Both the position numbers and the translations under genes were made by a program. The notes beneath the pieces were generated by a model that saw only the letters and a program-made list of their open reading frames with translations, did no database searches and was not told the DNA's origin. This document shows positions 1 through 8,476 of a stretch of DNA of 64,000 nucleotides, one piece after another. Every line of letters begins with the position of its first letter. The first letter of the stretch is position 1. This DNA comes from Actinopolyspora mortivallis DSM 44261 (GTDB lineage: Bacteria > Actinomycetota > Actinomycetes > Mycobacteriales > Pseudonocardiaceae): assembly GCF_000384035.1 (NCBI RefSeq), contig NZ_KB913024.1, positions 2,714,405 through 2,778,404 on the forward strand, given 5' to 3'.

Positions 1-94
1 CGACCTCGACGCAGGTGGTGCCGCCGTTACTTCCACCGGTGGAGTAACTGCTTCTCCGCCAGATAAGAGCTTCTGACTTGCGTTGCGTACTCAT
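1..94 (-). CDS. DUF397 domain protein, cut by the window edge
   Basis: Reading the minus strand from the ATG at 94 gives an open frame of 31 codons that runs off the left edge. It starts MSTQRKSEALIWRRSSYS and reaches a CVEV motif, the pattern of DUF397 proteins (W..SSyS...G.CVEVA). These short proteins sit beside Scr1-type XRE regulators in actinomycetes and are thought to act as the second half of a toxin/antitoxin-like or developmental regulatory pair; no activity can be read from the sequence. It lies downstream of a second DUF397 gene and an XRE gene in the same direction, so the three are probably one operon. The C-terminal half is outside the window. Confidence 0.8.
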   Translation of the reverse strand, partial: MSTQRKSEALIWRRSSYSTGGSNGGTTCVEV

Positions 95-228
95 CTCGAA
101 ACCCTCAAGGATCAGTAGGCTTTCATCGCTCGGTCGATTTCCTCGGAGACCTCCGGGTTGGTTCACCGATAGACTCTGCGGAGCTCTCCACGACAGCTCG
201 ACCGTATGCACGCGGTTCCACGAGCCGA

Positions 229-438
229 CTATTCTCCGGCACGGACGCTCGCCACGAAGGACCGCCACCGGCCAGTTGGCACCGTCAGCACACCCGCCTC
301 GGGCGCCTTGGAGTCCCGCACAGCGGTAAAACCCTCCCCGAAAGCGACCTCGACGCAGTTGCCACTGCCGCTTCCCGCGCCTCCCGAACGAGTGCTCTTG
401 CGCCACACCAAAGAGCTAGTAGAGATGTCGTTACTCAC
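229..438 (-). CDS. DUF397 domain protein
   Basis: A 69-residue protein with the DUF397 signature: WRKSTRSGG near residue 12, NCVEVAF near 27, and VRDSKAPE near 40 followed by W/F near the end. The GTG start at 438 is 12 nt after the stop of the XRE gene and is preceded by GGGAG, so the two are probably translated from one message. By family knowledge, DUF397 proteins work with Scr1/WhiJ-like XRE proteins, and the pair may control development or secondary metabolism; the target here is unknown. A second DUF397 gene follows at 1-94. Length is normal for the family (60-80 aa). Confidence 0.88.
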   Translation of the reverse strand: MSNDISTSSLVWRKSTRSGGAGSGSGNCVEVAFGEGFTAVRDSKAPEAGVLTVPTGRWRSFVASVRAGE

Positions 439-450
439 GGTATGTGCTCC

Positions 451-1347
451 CTATACAGCGGCTTTCGCGAATTGCTGCACGGCCCGTTCAATCCTCGCGG
501 TGGACTCTTCTGGAGACCATGCTCGCTCAGTGAGGATACCGAATCGAAGTGTGTAGTTTCGTACCTCATCACGATCTTCGATATACAACGTTCCGCCCGG
601 TGCTTCGGCATAGCCGAAGTCGGGTATCGGATCGGGCAGGGTGAGAATGGAGAACGAACCGTCGACAGCAGGTGTGGCTCCTGCCGACCTGGGAAGCACC
701 TGGATGGTGATGTGCTCTCGCTGCGCCTGTTCGACGAGTCGCTGGAGCTGGTCCCGCATGATGGTGTCGCTGCCCACGGGACGTTCTAGGACAGGTTCGT
801 CGATGATCACGTGCAGTTTGAGCGGTTCCTCCCTGGTGAGAACCTGTTGACGCGCCATCCTGGCCATGACCCGACGTTCGATGGCCTCAGCGGACAGATC
901 CGGACTTCCTCCGCTCATCACAGCACGTGCCCAGTCCGGGGTCTGCAACAGACCGGGAACGACCATGGTCTCCAGTTGGCGCTGAGCGACAAGTGCTCCC
1001 TCGACTTCCAACACATTACGAAAGTCAGGTGGAAACTCCTTCCGGATAGCCAGCCAGTAGCCACGCTCATTTGCGGTGGAGGCAAGATCCAACAGCCATG
1101 TTCGTAGTTCGGTGTCCGTAACCTTGTACAGATCAAGGAGTTGCTCGACTTCCCGGTACCTGACCTTCTGGTCCCGGGTCTCGATGCGCTGCAACTTGGA
1201 CCGAGACCACTTTCCTGGTTGTTTTCGCAGTTCGTCAGCGGCTTCGTGCATCGTGAAACCGGCCTGCTCACGGAGCTGACGCAAGCTCTCCGTCAATTGC
1301 CATCGCCGAACAGTACTACTCACCGCGTCGCTGCCCGCTGTAGTCAT
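451..1347 (-). CDS. Scr1-type XRE family transcriptional regulator (HTH + DUF5753)
   Basis: A 298-residue protein with an N-terminal helix-turn-helix of about 60 residues (LREQAGFTMHEAADEL, then WSRSKLQRIE) and a long C-terminal DUF5753 domain (VVPGLLQTPDWARAV, LHVIIDEPVLERPVG, ITIQVLPRSAG, LYIEDRDEV). This is the standard layout of Scr1/WhiJ-like actinomycete regulators, which act on DNA in the cytoplasm and are paired with DUF397 proteins. I chose the ATG at 1347 because AGGTGA lies 6 nt upstream; the GTG at 1350 is possible. Two copies of a 13-bp sequence in the upstream divergent promoter are a good candidate operator. Downstream are two DUF397 genes. Confidence 0.92.
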   Translation of the reverse strand: MTTAGSDAVSSTVRRWQLTESLRQLREQAGFTMHEAADELRKQPGKWSRSKLQRIETRDQKVRYREVEQLLDLYKVTDTELRTWLLDLASTANERGYWLAIRKEFPPDFRNVLEVEGALVAQRQLETMVVPGLLQTPDWARAVMSGGSPDLSAEAIERRVMARMARQQVLTREEPLKLHVIIDEPVLERPVGSDTIMRDQLQRLVEQAQREHITIQVLPRSAGATPAVDGSFSILTLPDPIPDFGYAEAPGGTLYIEDRDEVRNYTLRFGILTERAWSPEESTARIERAVQQFAKAAV

Positions 1348-1391
1348 CACTTATCACCTGCTACTTCCTGTACTCATCCATTCGAGTGTTT

Positions 1392-1423
1392 ATCCGGGTA
1401 CCCACTTTTCATCCGGGTACCCA
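1392..1423. promoter_or_regulatory. Direct repeat ATCCGGGTACCCA x2, candidate operator
   Basis: ATCCGGGTACCCA occurs at 1392-1404 and again, identically, at 1411-1423, 19 bp apart start to start. Each copy contains the palindrome GGGTACCC. They lie between the divergently transcribed XRE gene (start 1347) and the small gene starting at 1480. Such spaced half-palindromes upstream of an XRE gene suggest autoregulation; this is inference. Confidence 0.55.
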
Positions 1424-1479
1424 TAAAACATAGTGGTTACCACTGGCAATCGAAAGACTACTCAGTGCGGGAGGTTGCG

Positions 1480-1800
1480 ATGCGGGCAGGATCGCGTGAG
1501 GGAACGGTCACGAGTGCGACCGGGTCCACGGAGCGCCCAGCTGGACTCGTCGACCTGACGGAGCTTCTCAACGCGGCACACCGTCCCCAGGTGTTCGCCC
1601 TGCTGGAGAGAACCGACCCCGAGCTCGGGGAGCTGGAGTTGTTCGCCTGGGGTGTGGAAGTGGGTGGGAGTGCCAACGTGTTCCGGGCCGACGGTCATGT
1701 GCTGGCCCACTGCGGTTCGGCCGAGGCGGCCCAGAGCATGTTCGGCATCATCCGCGACGTCGTGCTGGTCTGGCCCGAGGAAACCAACCGGATCGGGTGA
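1480..1800 (+). CDS. Small conserved hypothetical protein next to XRE/DUF397 cluster
   Basis: A 106-residue protein that I cannot assign to a named family. The ATG at 1480 is preceded by GGGAGG at 1469-1474, which decides this start over the far longer open frame. The middle reads LLNAAHRPQVFALLERTDPELGE in pieces (leucine-rich, probably helical), and the end reads FGIIRDVVLVWPEETNRIG. It has no signal peptide or membrane segment. It is transcribed divergently from the XRE regulator across the repeat-containing promoter, so it is a likely regulatory target of that protein. Confidence 0.6.
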   Translation: MRAGSREGTVTSATGSTERPAGLVDLTELLNAAHRPQVFALLERTDPELGELELFAWGVEVGGSANVFRADGHVLAHCGSAEAAQSMFGIIRDVVLVWPEETNRIG

Positions 1801-2031
1801 AAATCGGCGTGAGCGCCTTACACACCGCGAGTTCGCCCCTACGAAGCAGCTGTACCACCCGGCGGTCCGGAACAGCGGAAACCGCCGGGATGGTTCATCG
1901 GTAACCATCGCGGAACCAGTCGGGATTGTTCGACACTCGACTGCGCGCATCGAAAATCGCTCGCCGTCATGCCCGTACCCAGTAAGCGAGGTGACACGAG
2001 CGGCACGAACGGTAATCCAGGGGCGATCGAC

Positions 2032-2493
2032 ATGATCAGCGTGTTCATCGAGCGTGTTCCCACCCGGCTCGTCGCCGATACACCCGGCGAGCTCGAACGC
2101 GTTCTCGACGAGCTGCTGTCGGGTCCCGAGGACTATCCACTCGGTACAGTGGAGGACCCCCACGTCATCGCGGACCTGTATCCCGGCGACGTGACTGGCG
2201 AGGAAGATGACGACGAGCAGAAGCTTCCGGTGGTGTGGCTACACGTCAGCGTCCAGCCGCACGACAGCATAGGCGCGATCGGCTACGTCTGGACCGACGG
2301 AACGACGACCGACTCCTGGGAAGCCTCCGCCTCCGAGCACAGCCCCGGGCTGCTGTACTCGACCCACAGCGGCGGCCGGTTCGACACCGACACCGCCCTT
2401 CCGCTGGACACCGTCGCACGCGCCGTCCGAAAGTTCGCGGAAACCGGCACTCCTCCGACGTGCGTGACCTGGCGCCAGGAAACGCTCGTCTGA
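2032..2493 (+). CDS. Imm1-like immunity protein
   Basis: A 153-residue acidic protein. The ATG at 2032 has an AGGGG site upstream, better than the longer in-frame start at 1969. The pattern resembles actinobacterial Imm1 proteins: DTPGELERVLDELLS near residue 18, a tryptophan-rich strand (VVWLHVSVQ; IGYVWTDG), LLYSTHSGG, and a C-terminal VRKFAETGTPPTCVTWRQ. Imm1 proteins bind and neutralise a polymorphic toxin made by the same cell. No toxin gene is visible next to it, so it is either an orphan immunity gene or a relative with another job. A strong hairpin follows at 2522-2555. Confidence 0.6.
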   Translation: MISVFIERVPTRLVADTPGELERVLDELLSGPEDYPLGTVEDPHVIADLYPGDVTGEEDDDEQKLPVVWLHVSVQPHDSIGAIGYVWTDGTTTDSWEASASEHSPGLLYSTHSGGRFDTDTALPLDTVARAVRKFAETGTPPTCVTWRQETLV

Positions 2494-2521
2494 ACCACGA
2501 GACACACCGCCCCACGAGTAC

Positions 2522-2555
2522 GGGCGTATCCCGCACACAATGGCGGGATACGCCC
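2522..2555 (+). terminator. Perfect 13-bp stem hairpin
   Basis: GGGCGTATCCCGC (2522-2534) pairs exactly with GCGGGATACGCCC (2543-2555) around an 8-nt loop. It sits 28 nt after the stop of the Imm1-like gene, as expected of a terminator; a T-run appears only further on (2571-2575). Confidence 0.7.
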
Positions 2556-2706
2556 TTCACGCACACCGGGTTTTTCCACCGTGAGCACACGAATCCGAGC
2601 GTGTTCACGGAGGAATCATCGTGTTACGAATCCTCCAGTGTGAAAAACACATCCGGGAAGACAGCACGGCCGCGTCACGGAAAACCCGGCCTCTTCGATC
2701 CCCCAG

Positions 2707-3285
2707 TCAGGAAGAGCACTCGGAGGATTTCACATCCACGACGATGTCGGTGTCGAGCACCTTGACGTCGTAGGAAGGCTTGCCCGGGGAATCAGTGCAG
2801 CCGTTCACCCCGATCGCGGCTTCCTGCACCTGCTCGAAACCACCCAGATAGCGCAGCTCGGAAACGGTGGGCAGGTCCTTGTCCACGACCTCGCGCACGC
2901 TTCCGTCCGTGGTGGCGTGGGTGAAGGTCACACCGAGGAAATGCTCGCCCTCCATCTCCACAGGCTTGCCCGAACCCGGCTCCTTCGGATCACCGCCCAG
3001 GTACTTCACCTCGTACTGCGGCAGCGAGTCGTTCCGCTTCGGGTCGCTGAAGTGGAACACCACACGGTCGGAATCCTCGTCGCCGGGCTTGAGCTCGATG
3101 CTCTTCAACTCGGTGGGGTCCTTCCCCGTGGCCGGATCCACCCCCTGGCTCGGCTTCCCGGAATCATCCGGAGTGGGATCACCGGAATCCTGGGACAAGG
3201 CGGTCCCCGCGCCCCATGCCGAGAGCGGGAACACCAACAACGCGGCAGCTCCCGTAAGAATCGTTCGTTTCGAGCGGAGTCGCAC
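2707..3285 (-). CDS. Secreted AMIN-like domain protein
   Basis: A 192-residue protein with an N-terminal signal peptide: positive MRLRSKR, hydrophobic ILTGAAALLVFPLSAWGAG, then a low-complexity Asp/Pro/Ser stretch typical of an exported linker. From about residue 65 the sequence matches the actinobacterial AMIN-like fold: DRVVFHFSD, YEVKYLGG, EHFLGVTFTHA, VSELRYLGGFEQV and a final DTDIVVDVK. Family knowledge places these outside the membrane, possibly at the wall, with no known enzymatic role. There is no lipobox cysteine, so it is secreted rather than a lipoprotein. The GTG start has AAAGG about 10 nt upstream. Confidence 0.75.
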   Translation of the reverse strand: MRLRSKRTILTGAAALLVFPLSAWGAGTALSQDSGDPTPDDSGKPSQGVDPATGKDPTELKSIELKPGDEDSDRVVFHFSDPKRNDSLPQYEVKYLGGDPKEPGSGKPVEMEGEHFLGVTFTHATTDGSVREVVDKDLPTVSELRYLGGFEQVQEAAIGVNGCTDSPGKPSYDVKVLDTDIVVDVKSSECSS

Positions 3286-3601
3286 AGTCGATCAGCCTTT
3301 CTTTCGCTTCGGCTGTTTGCTCCTCGCACCCCGCAAGACGCGTAGAACCGATTCGGGTTGAGTAACGAAGCGAACTTTTTTGGCCGAATTTTTCCCTCCA
3401 CCGAAGACGAGGACTCGGTCCGCGACATCCTCTGCTTCCGCTCACACCATGTCCTGCTCACTTGACGGATGCCCCGGTTCCGGCAAACAAATCGATAGTG
3501 CCCGCTCCGTTGCTACACGACCCACGCAGCGGTCCGGAAGCGTATCCTGACCAGTCCCGTCACGGATCACCGAACGAGAGACGAACGGAAGGCCCGAGCA
3601 C

Positions 3602-4486
3602 ATGGGACGGATCACGGTCCGCAGGCGAGTACGGCGCATCGACCCGAACGGCGGACGCGAGCGCCCGGACACGTTGGCCGCCGAGGAACCACTGGAGATC
3701 CGGCTGAACGGCAAACCGCTGACCGTCACCATGCGCACCCCCGGCCACGACGTGGAACTGGCCCACGGATTCCTGCTCACCGAAAGCGTGATCGCCGACC
3801 CCGGCCAGATCTCCGGCGCGCGCTACTGCGACAGTCCCGGCCCCGACGGTCGCAACACCTACAACGTGCTCGACGTGCGCCTGGCCCCCGGGGTCCGCGC
3901 CCCGGACAACTCGGTGGAGCGCAACTTCTACACCACCTCCTCCTGCGGGGTGTGCGGCAAAGCCGCTCTCGACGCGGTGCGGCTACGCAGCAGCCACCCC
4001 CCGGCGGCGGACCCGGTGCGGGTGCGGGCGGAGACGGTCACCGAGCTGCCCGAGGCACTGCGCAGTGCCCAACGCGTGTTCGACAGCACCGGTGGTCTGC
4101 ACGGGGCCGGACTGTTCACCCCGACCGGGGAAGCGCTGGTCGTCCGCGAGGACGTGGGGCGGCACAACGCGGTGGACAAGGTTCTCGGGCGGGCACTGCT
4201 CGACGGCGGCGTGCCGCTGCGCGGCACCGTGCTCATGCTGTCGGGACGGGCGTCCTTCGAACTGGTGCAGAAGGCGGCCCTGGCCGGTGTGCCGCTCGTG
4301 GCCGCCGTGTCCGCGCCCTCCTCGCTGGCCGCCGAACTCGCCGAGGAACAGGGGATCACCCTGGTCGGCTTCCTGCGCGGCTCCTCGATGAACGTCTACA
4401 CCGCCCCCGAAAGGATCTCGGAGGACGGGGGAGCCTCGGAACTCCCCCGAGACTCCTCCTCAGACCATCCGGAAGGCACCCGGTGA
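3602..4486 (+). CDS. fdhD: Formate dehydrogenase accessory sulfurtransferase FdhD
   Basis: A 294-residue cytosolic protein of normal FdhD length. FdhD takes sulfur from a cysteine desulfurase and passes it to the molybdenum cofactor of formate dehydrogenase. The sequence shows the reactive SSCGVCGKAAL loop near residue 116, LHGAGLFTPTGE near 180, VREDVGRHNAVDKVLG near 192 and LSGRASFELVQKA near 222, all characteristic. The start is ATG at 3602 with GGAAGG upstream. The formate dehydrogenase itself is not in this window. The 3' end overlaps the convergent hydrolase gene by 27 nt. Confidence 0.96.
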   Translation: MGRITVRRRVRRIDPNGGRERPDTLAAEEPLEIRLNGKPLTVTMRTPGHDVELAHGFLLTESVIADPGQISGARYCDSPGPDGRNTYNVLDVRLAPGVRAPDNSVERNFYTTSSCGVCGKAALDAVRLRSSHPPAADPVRVRAETVTELPEALRSAQRVFDSTGGLHGAGLFTPTGEALVVREDVGRHNAVDKVLGRALLDGGVPLRGTVLMLSGRASFELVQKAALAGVPLVAAVSAPSSLAAELAEEQGITLVGFLRGSSMNVYTAPERISEDGGASELPRDSSSDHPEGTR

Positions 4487-5098
4487 GGCCCCGAAGGTGT
4501 TCGGTTCGGTCTCGAACCTGTCGGCCAGCGGAGCCGTGCCGTGCAGCACCCAACGCAGCACGGCTGGCCACGGACCGTAGCCCGCGTCGGTGTTGAGGTG
4601 CTCCCCGTCCGGGATCACGTCCATCTCCACCCGCAGGGTCTCCGCAAGATAGTGGCCGTCCTGCACCGACAGGTACGGGTCACCGGAACCGATCACCAGC
4701 CGCGTGGTTCCCGCCGCCCGCCGAAGGGCGTGCGCGTCCACCGGATACGGCGCGAGCCCGCGCACGTCGGGATGGCTCCACTCCGGTCCCGGAGGGGACA
4801 CCAACAGCACCCGGTCCGCGCGCCTGTCCCTGCCGCCGATCGTCGCCGCGTGGTGCAGCCAGAGCGCGGCACCGCACGAGTGAGCGGCCACCACCAACTC
4901 CGCCTCCGCCGGAACCCGCTCCAGGCGTCGCCGCAGCGTGGCCAACCACGCGTCCAGCTCCGGATGGTCCCGGTCCGGCAGCTCGGGAAAATCACAACTC
5001 ACCCCGAGTTCGCCCAGCCGTCCGTCGAGCCACTGCTGCCAGTGCCACGGTCCCGAGCCCCCGAATCCGTGCACGAGCAGAACGCGCATATCGCTCAC
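4460..5098 (-). CDS. RBBP9/YdeN-family alpha/beta hydrolase
   Basis: A 212-residue serine hydrolase-like protein. It begins with the RBBP9/YdeN oxyanion motif VLLVHGFGGSGPWHWQQW, carries the nucleophile elbow as AHSCGAALW (family GHSxG), a possible Asp in IGSGDPYLS, and the catalytic His in PDGEHLNTDAG near the C-terminus. The substrate is unknown for most members. I start at the GTG at 5098 because GGGAGG lies six bases upstream; the ATG at 5116 would put that site inside the coding region. Its end overlaps fdhD tail to tail. Confidence 0.88.
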   Translation of the reverse strand: MSDMRVLLVHGFGGSGPWHWQQWLDGRLGELGVSCDFPELPDRDHPELDAWLATLRRRLERVPAEAELVVAAHSCGAALWLHHAATIGGRDRRADRVLLVSPPGPEWSHPDVRGLAPYPVDAHALRRAAGTTRLVIGSGDPYLSVQDGHYLAETLRVEMDVIPDGEHLNTDAGYGPWPAVLRWVLHGTAPLADRFETEPNTFGASPGAFRMV

Positions 5099-5235
5099 GG
5101 TGCCGCCTCCCAACATCGACGATCAACGACGGTCACACCGCGTCAATGATCGCCGATACCCGGCGCCCGAACGGGCAGCACACGCGGAGCCGCACACATC
5201 CGCCGCCGGAGATCACCCCGGTTGGGGGAAGGAGG

Positions 5236-6528
5236 TCAGGCGGACTTCTCCCTGCGTTCGTGCCGACTGCTCTGGCGAGCGACGATGGTGGGGTTGACGT
5301 TCTCCTGAACGGTCTGCTCGGTGATGACCACCTTGGCCACATCGGACCGGCTCGGGATGTCGTACATCACCGGAAGCAGCACTTCCTCCAGGATCGCCCG
5401 CAGTCCGCGGGCGCCCGTGCCCCGGGCGATCGCCAGCTCGGCTATGGACTCCAGCGCCGCCTGGGTGAACTCCAGCTCCACCCCGTCGAGCTCGAACAGC
5501 CGGATGTACTGCTTGACCAGCGCGTTACGCGGCTCGGTCAGGATCCGGACCAGGGCGGGCTTGTCCAGGTTGGTGACGCTGGCCACCGTGGGCAACCTGC
5601 CGATGAACTCGGGGATGAGACCGTACTTGATCAGGTCCTCCGGCAGCACCTCAGCGAAGTGGTCGGCCGAGTCGACCTCCTCCTTGGACCGCAGCTCGGC
5701 GCCGAACCCGACACTGTGCTTGCCGATCCGGTCCTCGACGATCTCCTCCAGACCACCGAAGGCCCCCGCCACGATGAACAGCACGTTGGTGGTGTCGATC
5801 TGGATGAACTCCTGGTGGGGATGCTTGCGTCCACCCTGCGGTGGGACGCTGGCCGTGGTGCCCTCCAGGATCTTCAACAGGGCCTGTTGCACGCCCTCCC
5901 CGGAAACGTCCCGGGTGATCGACGGGTTCTCGCTCTTGCGGGCGATCTTGTCCACCTCGTCGATGTAGACGATGCCGGTCTCGGCCCGCTTGACGTCGTA
6001 GTCGGCGGCCTGGATCAGCTTCAGCAGGATGTTCTCCACGTCCTCGCCGACGTAGCCCGCCTCGGTCAGTGCCGTGGCGTCGGCGATGGCGAACGGGACG
6101 TTGAGCATCTTGGCCAGGGTCTGCGCCAGGTACGTCTTGCCGCAGCCGGTGGGGCCGAGCATGAGGATGTTCGACTTGGCCAGCTCGACCTTCTCCTCGC
6201 GGCCCTCGCGGCCGCCCTCCCGCTGGTGCTCACCGGCCTGGATCCGCTTGTAGTGGTTGTAGACCGCCACCGAGAGGTTCCGCTTGGCGCTGGCCTGGCC
6301 GATGACGTACTGGTCGAGGAAGTCGTGGATCTCACCGGGCTTGGGCAGCTCGTCGAGCTTGACCTCGCCGGACTCGGCGAGCTCCTCCTCTATGATCTCG
6401 TTGCAGAGGTCGATGCACTCGTCACAGATGTACACGCCGGGGCCGGCGATGAGTTTCTTCACCTGCTTCTGGCTCTTCCCGCAGAAGGAGCACTTCAGCA
6501 GGTCGCCGCCGTCACCGATACGTGCCAT
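5236..6528 (-). CDS. clpX: ATP-dependent Clp protease ATP-binding subunit ClpX
   Basis: ClpX is the AAA+ unfoldase that feeds substrates to ClpP. The 430-residue protein shows the N-terminal zinc-binding domain (Cys13, Cys16, Cys35, Cys38 in [10 protein letters not shown] and ICDECIDLC), Walker [10 protein letters not shown] near 125, Walker [13 protein letters not shown] near 190, and the ClpP-docking loop as IGKHSVGFG. The MARIGDGG start at 6528 gives the usual length; the longer frame upstream lacks homology. It follows clpP2 and clpP1 in the same direction, separated from clpP2 by a hairpin. In M. tuberculosis clpX is also close but separated by a few genes. Confidence 0.98.
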   Translation of the reverse strand: MARIGDGGDLLKCSFCGKSQKQVKKLIAGPGVYICDECIDLCNEIIEEELAESGEVKLDELPKPGEIHDFLDQYVIGQASAKRNLSVAVYNHYKRIQAGEHQREGGREGREEKVELAKSNILMLGPTGCGKTYLAQTLAKMLNVPFAIADATALTEAGYVGEDVENILLKLIQAADYDVKRAETGIVYIDEVDKIARKSENPSITRDVSGEGVQQALLKILEGTTASVPPQGGRKHPHQEFIQIDTTNVLFIVAGAFGGLEEIVEDRIGKHSVGFGAELRSKEEVDSADHFAEVLPEDLIKYGLIPEFIGRLPTVASVTNLDKPALVRILTEPRNALVKQYIRLFELDGVELEFTQAALESIAELAIARGTGARGLRAILEEVLLPVMYDIPSRSDVAKVVITEQTVQENVNPTIVARQSSRHERREKSA

Positions 6529-6715
6529 GCCGCTGACCTCGTCCCCTCCGGCGCACCGCCCGGCACGCCTAGCCTGTCGTCGACGTCGGTTCCGCACCCG
6601 ACGGTACCCGCCATGTCCCCGGCACGGGGAGTTCTCCTCACCCCGCTCGCCCGGGCGGACGACCCTCCGGGCACCGACGGATCCGTCGAGCTGATCAACA
6701 TCCTGCCCCGCCACG

Positions 6716-6747
6716 GCCGAGCACGTCGACACCCCGACGTGCTCGGC
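6716..6747 (-). terminator. Hairpin between clpP2 and clpX
   Basis: GCCGAGCACGTCG (6716-6728) and CGACGTGCTCGGC (6735-6747) form a 13-bp stem with a 6-nt loop, just after the clpP2 stop on the minus strand. There is no T-run, so it may attenuate or protect the clpP message rather than fully terminate it. Confidence 0.6.
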
Positions 6748-6759
6748 GTGTCGAGATCA

Positions 6760-7392
6760 TCAGGACTTCTGCTGCGAAAGCTTGCGGTAGGGCATGACCT
6801 CGTCGATCACCCCGTACTCCTTGGCGTCCTCGGCGGGCAGGATCAGATCCCGCTCGACGTCCCGGTGAATCTGCTCCTCGGGACGGCCCGTGTGCTTGGA
6901 CAGGGTCGTCTCCATCAGTTTACGCATCCGCTGCACCTCGTTGGACTGGATCTCCAGGTCGGAGACCTGCCCGTAGATGCCCTCGGTGGCGGGCTGGTGC
7001 AGCAGCGCACGGGAGTTCGGCAAGGCCATCCGCTTGCCGGGGGTGCCCGCCGCGAGCAGCACGGCCGCCGCCGAGGCCGCCTGCCCCAGGCAGACCGTCC
7101 GGATGTCCGGACGGACGTACTGCATCGTGTCGTAGATCGCCATCAGGGCGGTGAACGATCCCCCCGGCGAGTTGATGTAGACCTGGATCTCCCGGTCCGG
7201 GTCGTCGGACTCCAGGTACAGCAGCTGCGCCATGATGTCGTTGGCCGAGACGTCGTCGACCTGCACCCCGAGGAACACGATCCGTTCCTCGAACAGCTTG
7301 TTGTACGGGTTCGACTCCTTGACGCCGTACGTCGTGCGCTCCACGAACGACGGCAGCATGTACCGGGCTTGGGGGAGCTGGAATGAGCTCAC
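6760..7392 (-). CDS. clpP2: ATP-dependent Clp protease proteolytic subunit ClpP2
   Basis: A 210-residue ClpP. Actinobacteria build the Clp protease from two different rings, ClpP1 and ClpP2. This copy is downstream and shows the ClpP2-like N-terminus (YMLPSFVERTTYGVKESNPYNKLFEERIVFLG). Catalytic Ser is in GQAASAAAVLLAAGTPGKR near residue 110 and catalytic His in LLHQPATEG near 135. The GTG start at 7392 has GGAG upstream. It follows clpP1 by 49 nt, so the two are co-transcribed. Confidence 0.96.
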   Translation of the reverse strand: MSSFQLPQARYMLPSFVERTTYGVKESNPYNKLFEERIVFLGVQVDDVSANDIMAQLLYLESDDPDREIQVYINSPGGSFTALMAIYDTMQYVRPDIRTVCLGQAASAAAVLLAAGTPGKRMALPNSRALLHQPATEGIYGQVSDLEIQSNEVQRMRKLMETTLSKHTGRPEEQIHRDVERDLILPAEDAKEYGVIDEVMPYRKLSQQKS

Positions 7393-7441
7393 TGCGGTGA
7401 CTCCTCGTGACTGTGCCGACAGGGCTCGCTGTACGGAGCGA

Positions 7442-8068
7442 TCAGTTGCTCGGCAGGTTTGCGCGGTTGGCGATGTGGTCCACGAAGCCGTACTCGAGCG
7501 CCTCGTCGGCGGTGAACCAGCGATCGCGGTCGGAATCCTCGATGATCTTCTCGACCGTCTGGCCGGTCTGGGCCGCGATCAGCTCGGCCATCTCCTGCTT
7601 CTGCCTGGAGAACACGTCGGCCTGGATCGCGATGTCCGAAGCCGTTCCCCCCAGGCCCGCGGACGGCTGGTGCATCAGCACCCGCGCGTGCGGCAGGGCG
7701 AAACGCTTGCCCTTGGCCCCGGCCGACAGCAGGAACTGCCCCATCGAAGCCGCGAAGCCCATCGCCACCGTGGCCACGTCGGGCTTGATGAGCTGCATCG
7801 TGTCGTAGATCGCCATCCCGGAGGGAACCGAACCACCGGGAGAGTTGATGTAGAGGGCGATGTCGCGTTCGGGGTCCTCGGCGGCCAACAACAGCATCTG
7901 CGAGCAGATCTGGTTGGCGATGCTGTCCTCCACCTGCGAACCGAGGACGATGATGCGTTCCCGCAGCAGCCGCTCGTAGACCGAGTCGTTGAGCGAGAGC
8001 CCGTTGCTACCGGTCCTCATCTGCGGTGACTGTGCGTCGAACGCCTGAACAGTCTCTTGCTGGGTCAC
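7442..8068 (-). CDS. clpP1: ATP-dependent Clp protease proteolytic subunit ClpP1
   Basis: A 208-residue ClpP, upstream partner of clpP2. Family features are YERLLRERIIVLGSQVED, the oxyanion glycine region YINSPGGSV, catalytic Ser in GFAASMGQFLLSAGAKG, catalytic His in LMHQPSAGLGG and an Asp in EDSDRDRWF. The GTG at 8068 follows GGGAG, so the 20-residue N-terminal extension (propeptide, probably processed) is part of the gene. Together with clpP2 and clpX it makes the mixed ClpP1P2 protease. A strong terminator separates it from tig upstream. Confidence 0.96.
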   Translation of the reverse strand: MTQQETVQAFDAQSPQMRTGSNGLSLNDSVYERLLRERIIVLGSQVEDSIANQICSQMLLLAAEDPERDIALYINSPGGSVPSGMAIYDTMQLIKPDVATVAMGFAASMGQFLLSAGAKGKRFALPHARVLMHQPSAGLGGTASDIAIQADVFSRQKQEMAELIAAQTGQTVEKIIEDSDRDRWFTADEALEYGFVDHIANRANLPSN

Positions 8069-8186
8069 GTCTCCCTGCCTTCTTCCACAATGGACCCGGT
8101 AGGCACGTCGTCTGACCGGGCCGTCCGAAAGTGTTGCCCGTTACCGAAAGTGCCGGAGTCCGGGTGATCCTTACAACCGACCCTAA

Positions 8187-8228
8187 CGAACGTGGGCGGC
8201 ACCAGCTTCCCGGTGCCGCCCACGTTCG
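8187..8228 (-). terminator. Long perfect hairpin between tig and clpP1
   Basis: CGAACGTGGGCGGCACC (8187-8203) pairs base for base with the arm ending at 8228 around an 8-nt loop: a 17-bp GC-rich stem. On the minus strand it lies downstream of tig and upstream of clpP1 and probably ends tig transcription. Apart from this hairpin I see nothing in the 408 nt between the two genes. Confidence 0.8.
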
Positions 8229-8476
8229 CTGAGAGCTTTAGGAGTCCTGACTCGCGGCCCGCTCGGGTGTCCGGTCAACCGGTACGTACGACGGATCCGA
8301 ACCCCCGGCGACCGTCCCTAGTCGTTCCACGAGGGCCCCGGAACCGCTCGTGACGTCCCCGGCGGGGCGGACAGGGATCACACCTGAGCGACCGTGGTTC
8401 CCCGCGACCCGCGGGCACGACCGCACACGAGCCCGGAACGGCCGTGGAGTCGTTCGACCTCACAGGCCGCGCACGC

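Noticed and set aside
5146-7386. 746-residue plus-strand open frame opposite clpX and clpP2
   Set aside because: Antisense shadow of highly conserved genes; Leu/Asp/Gly/His-rich translation with no domain.
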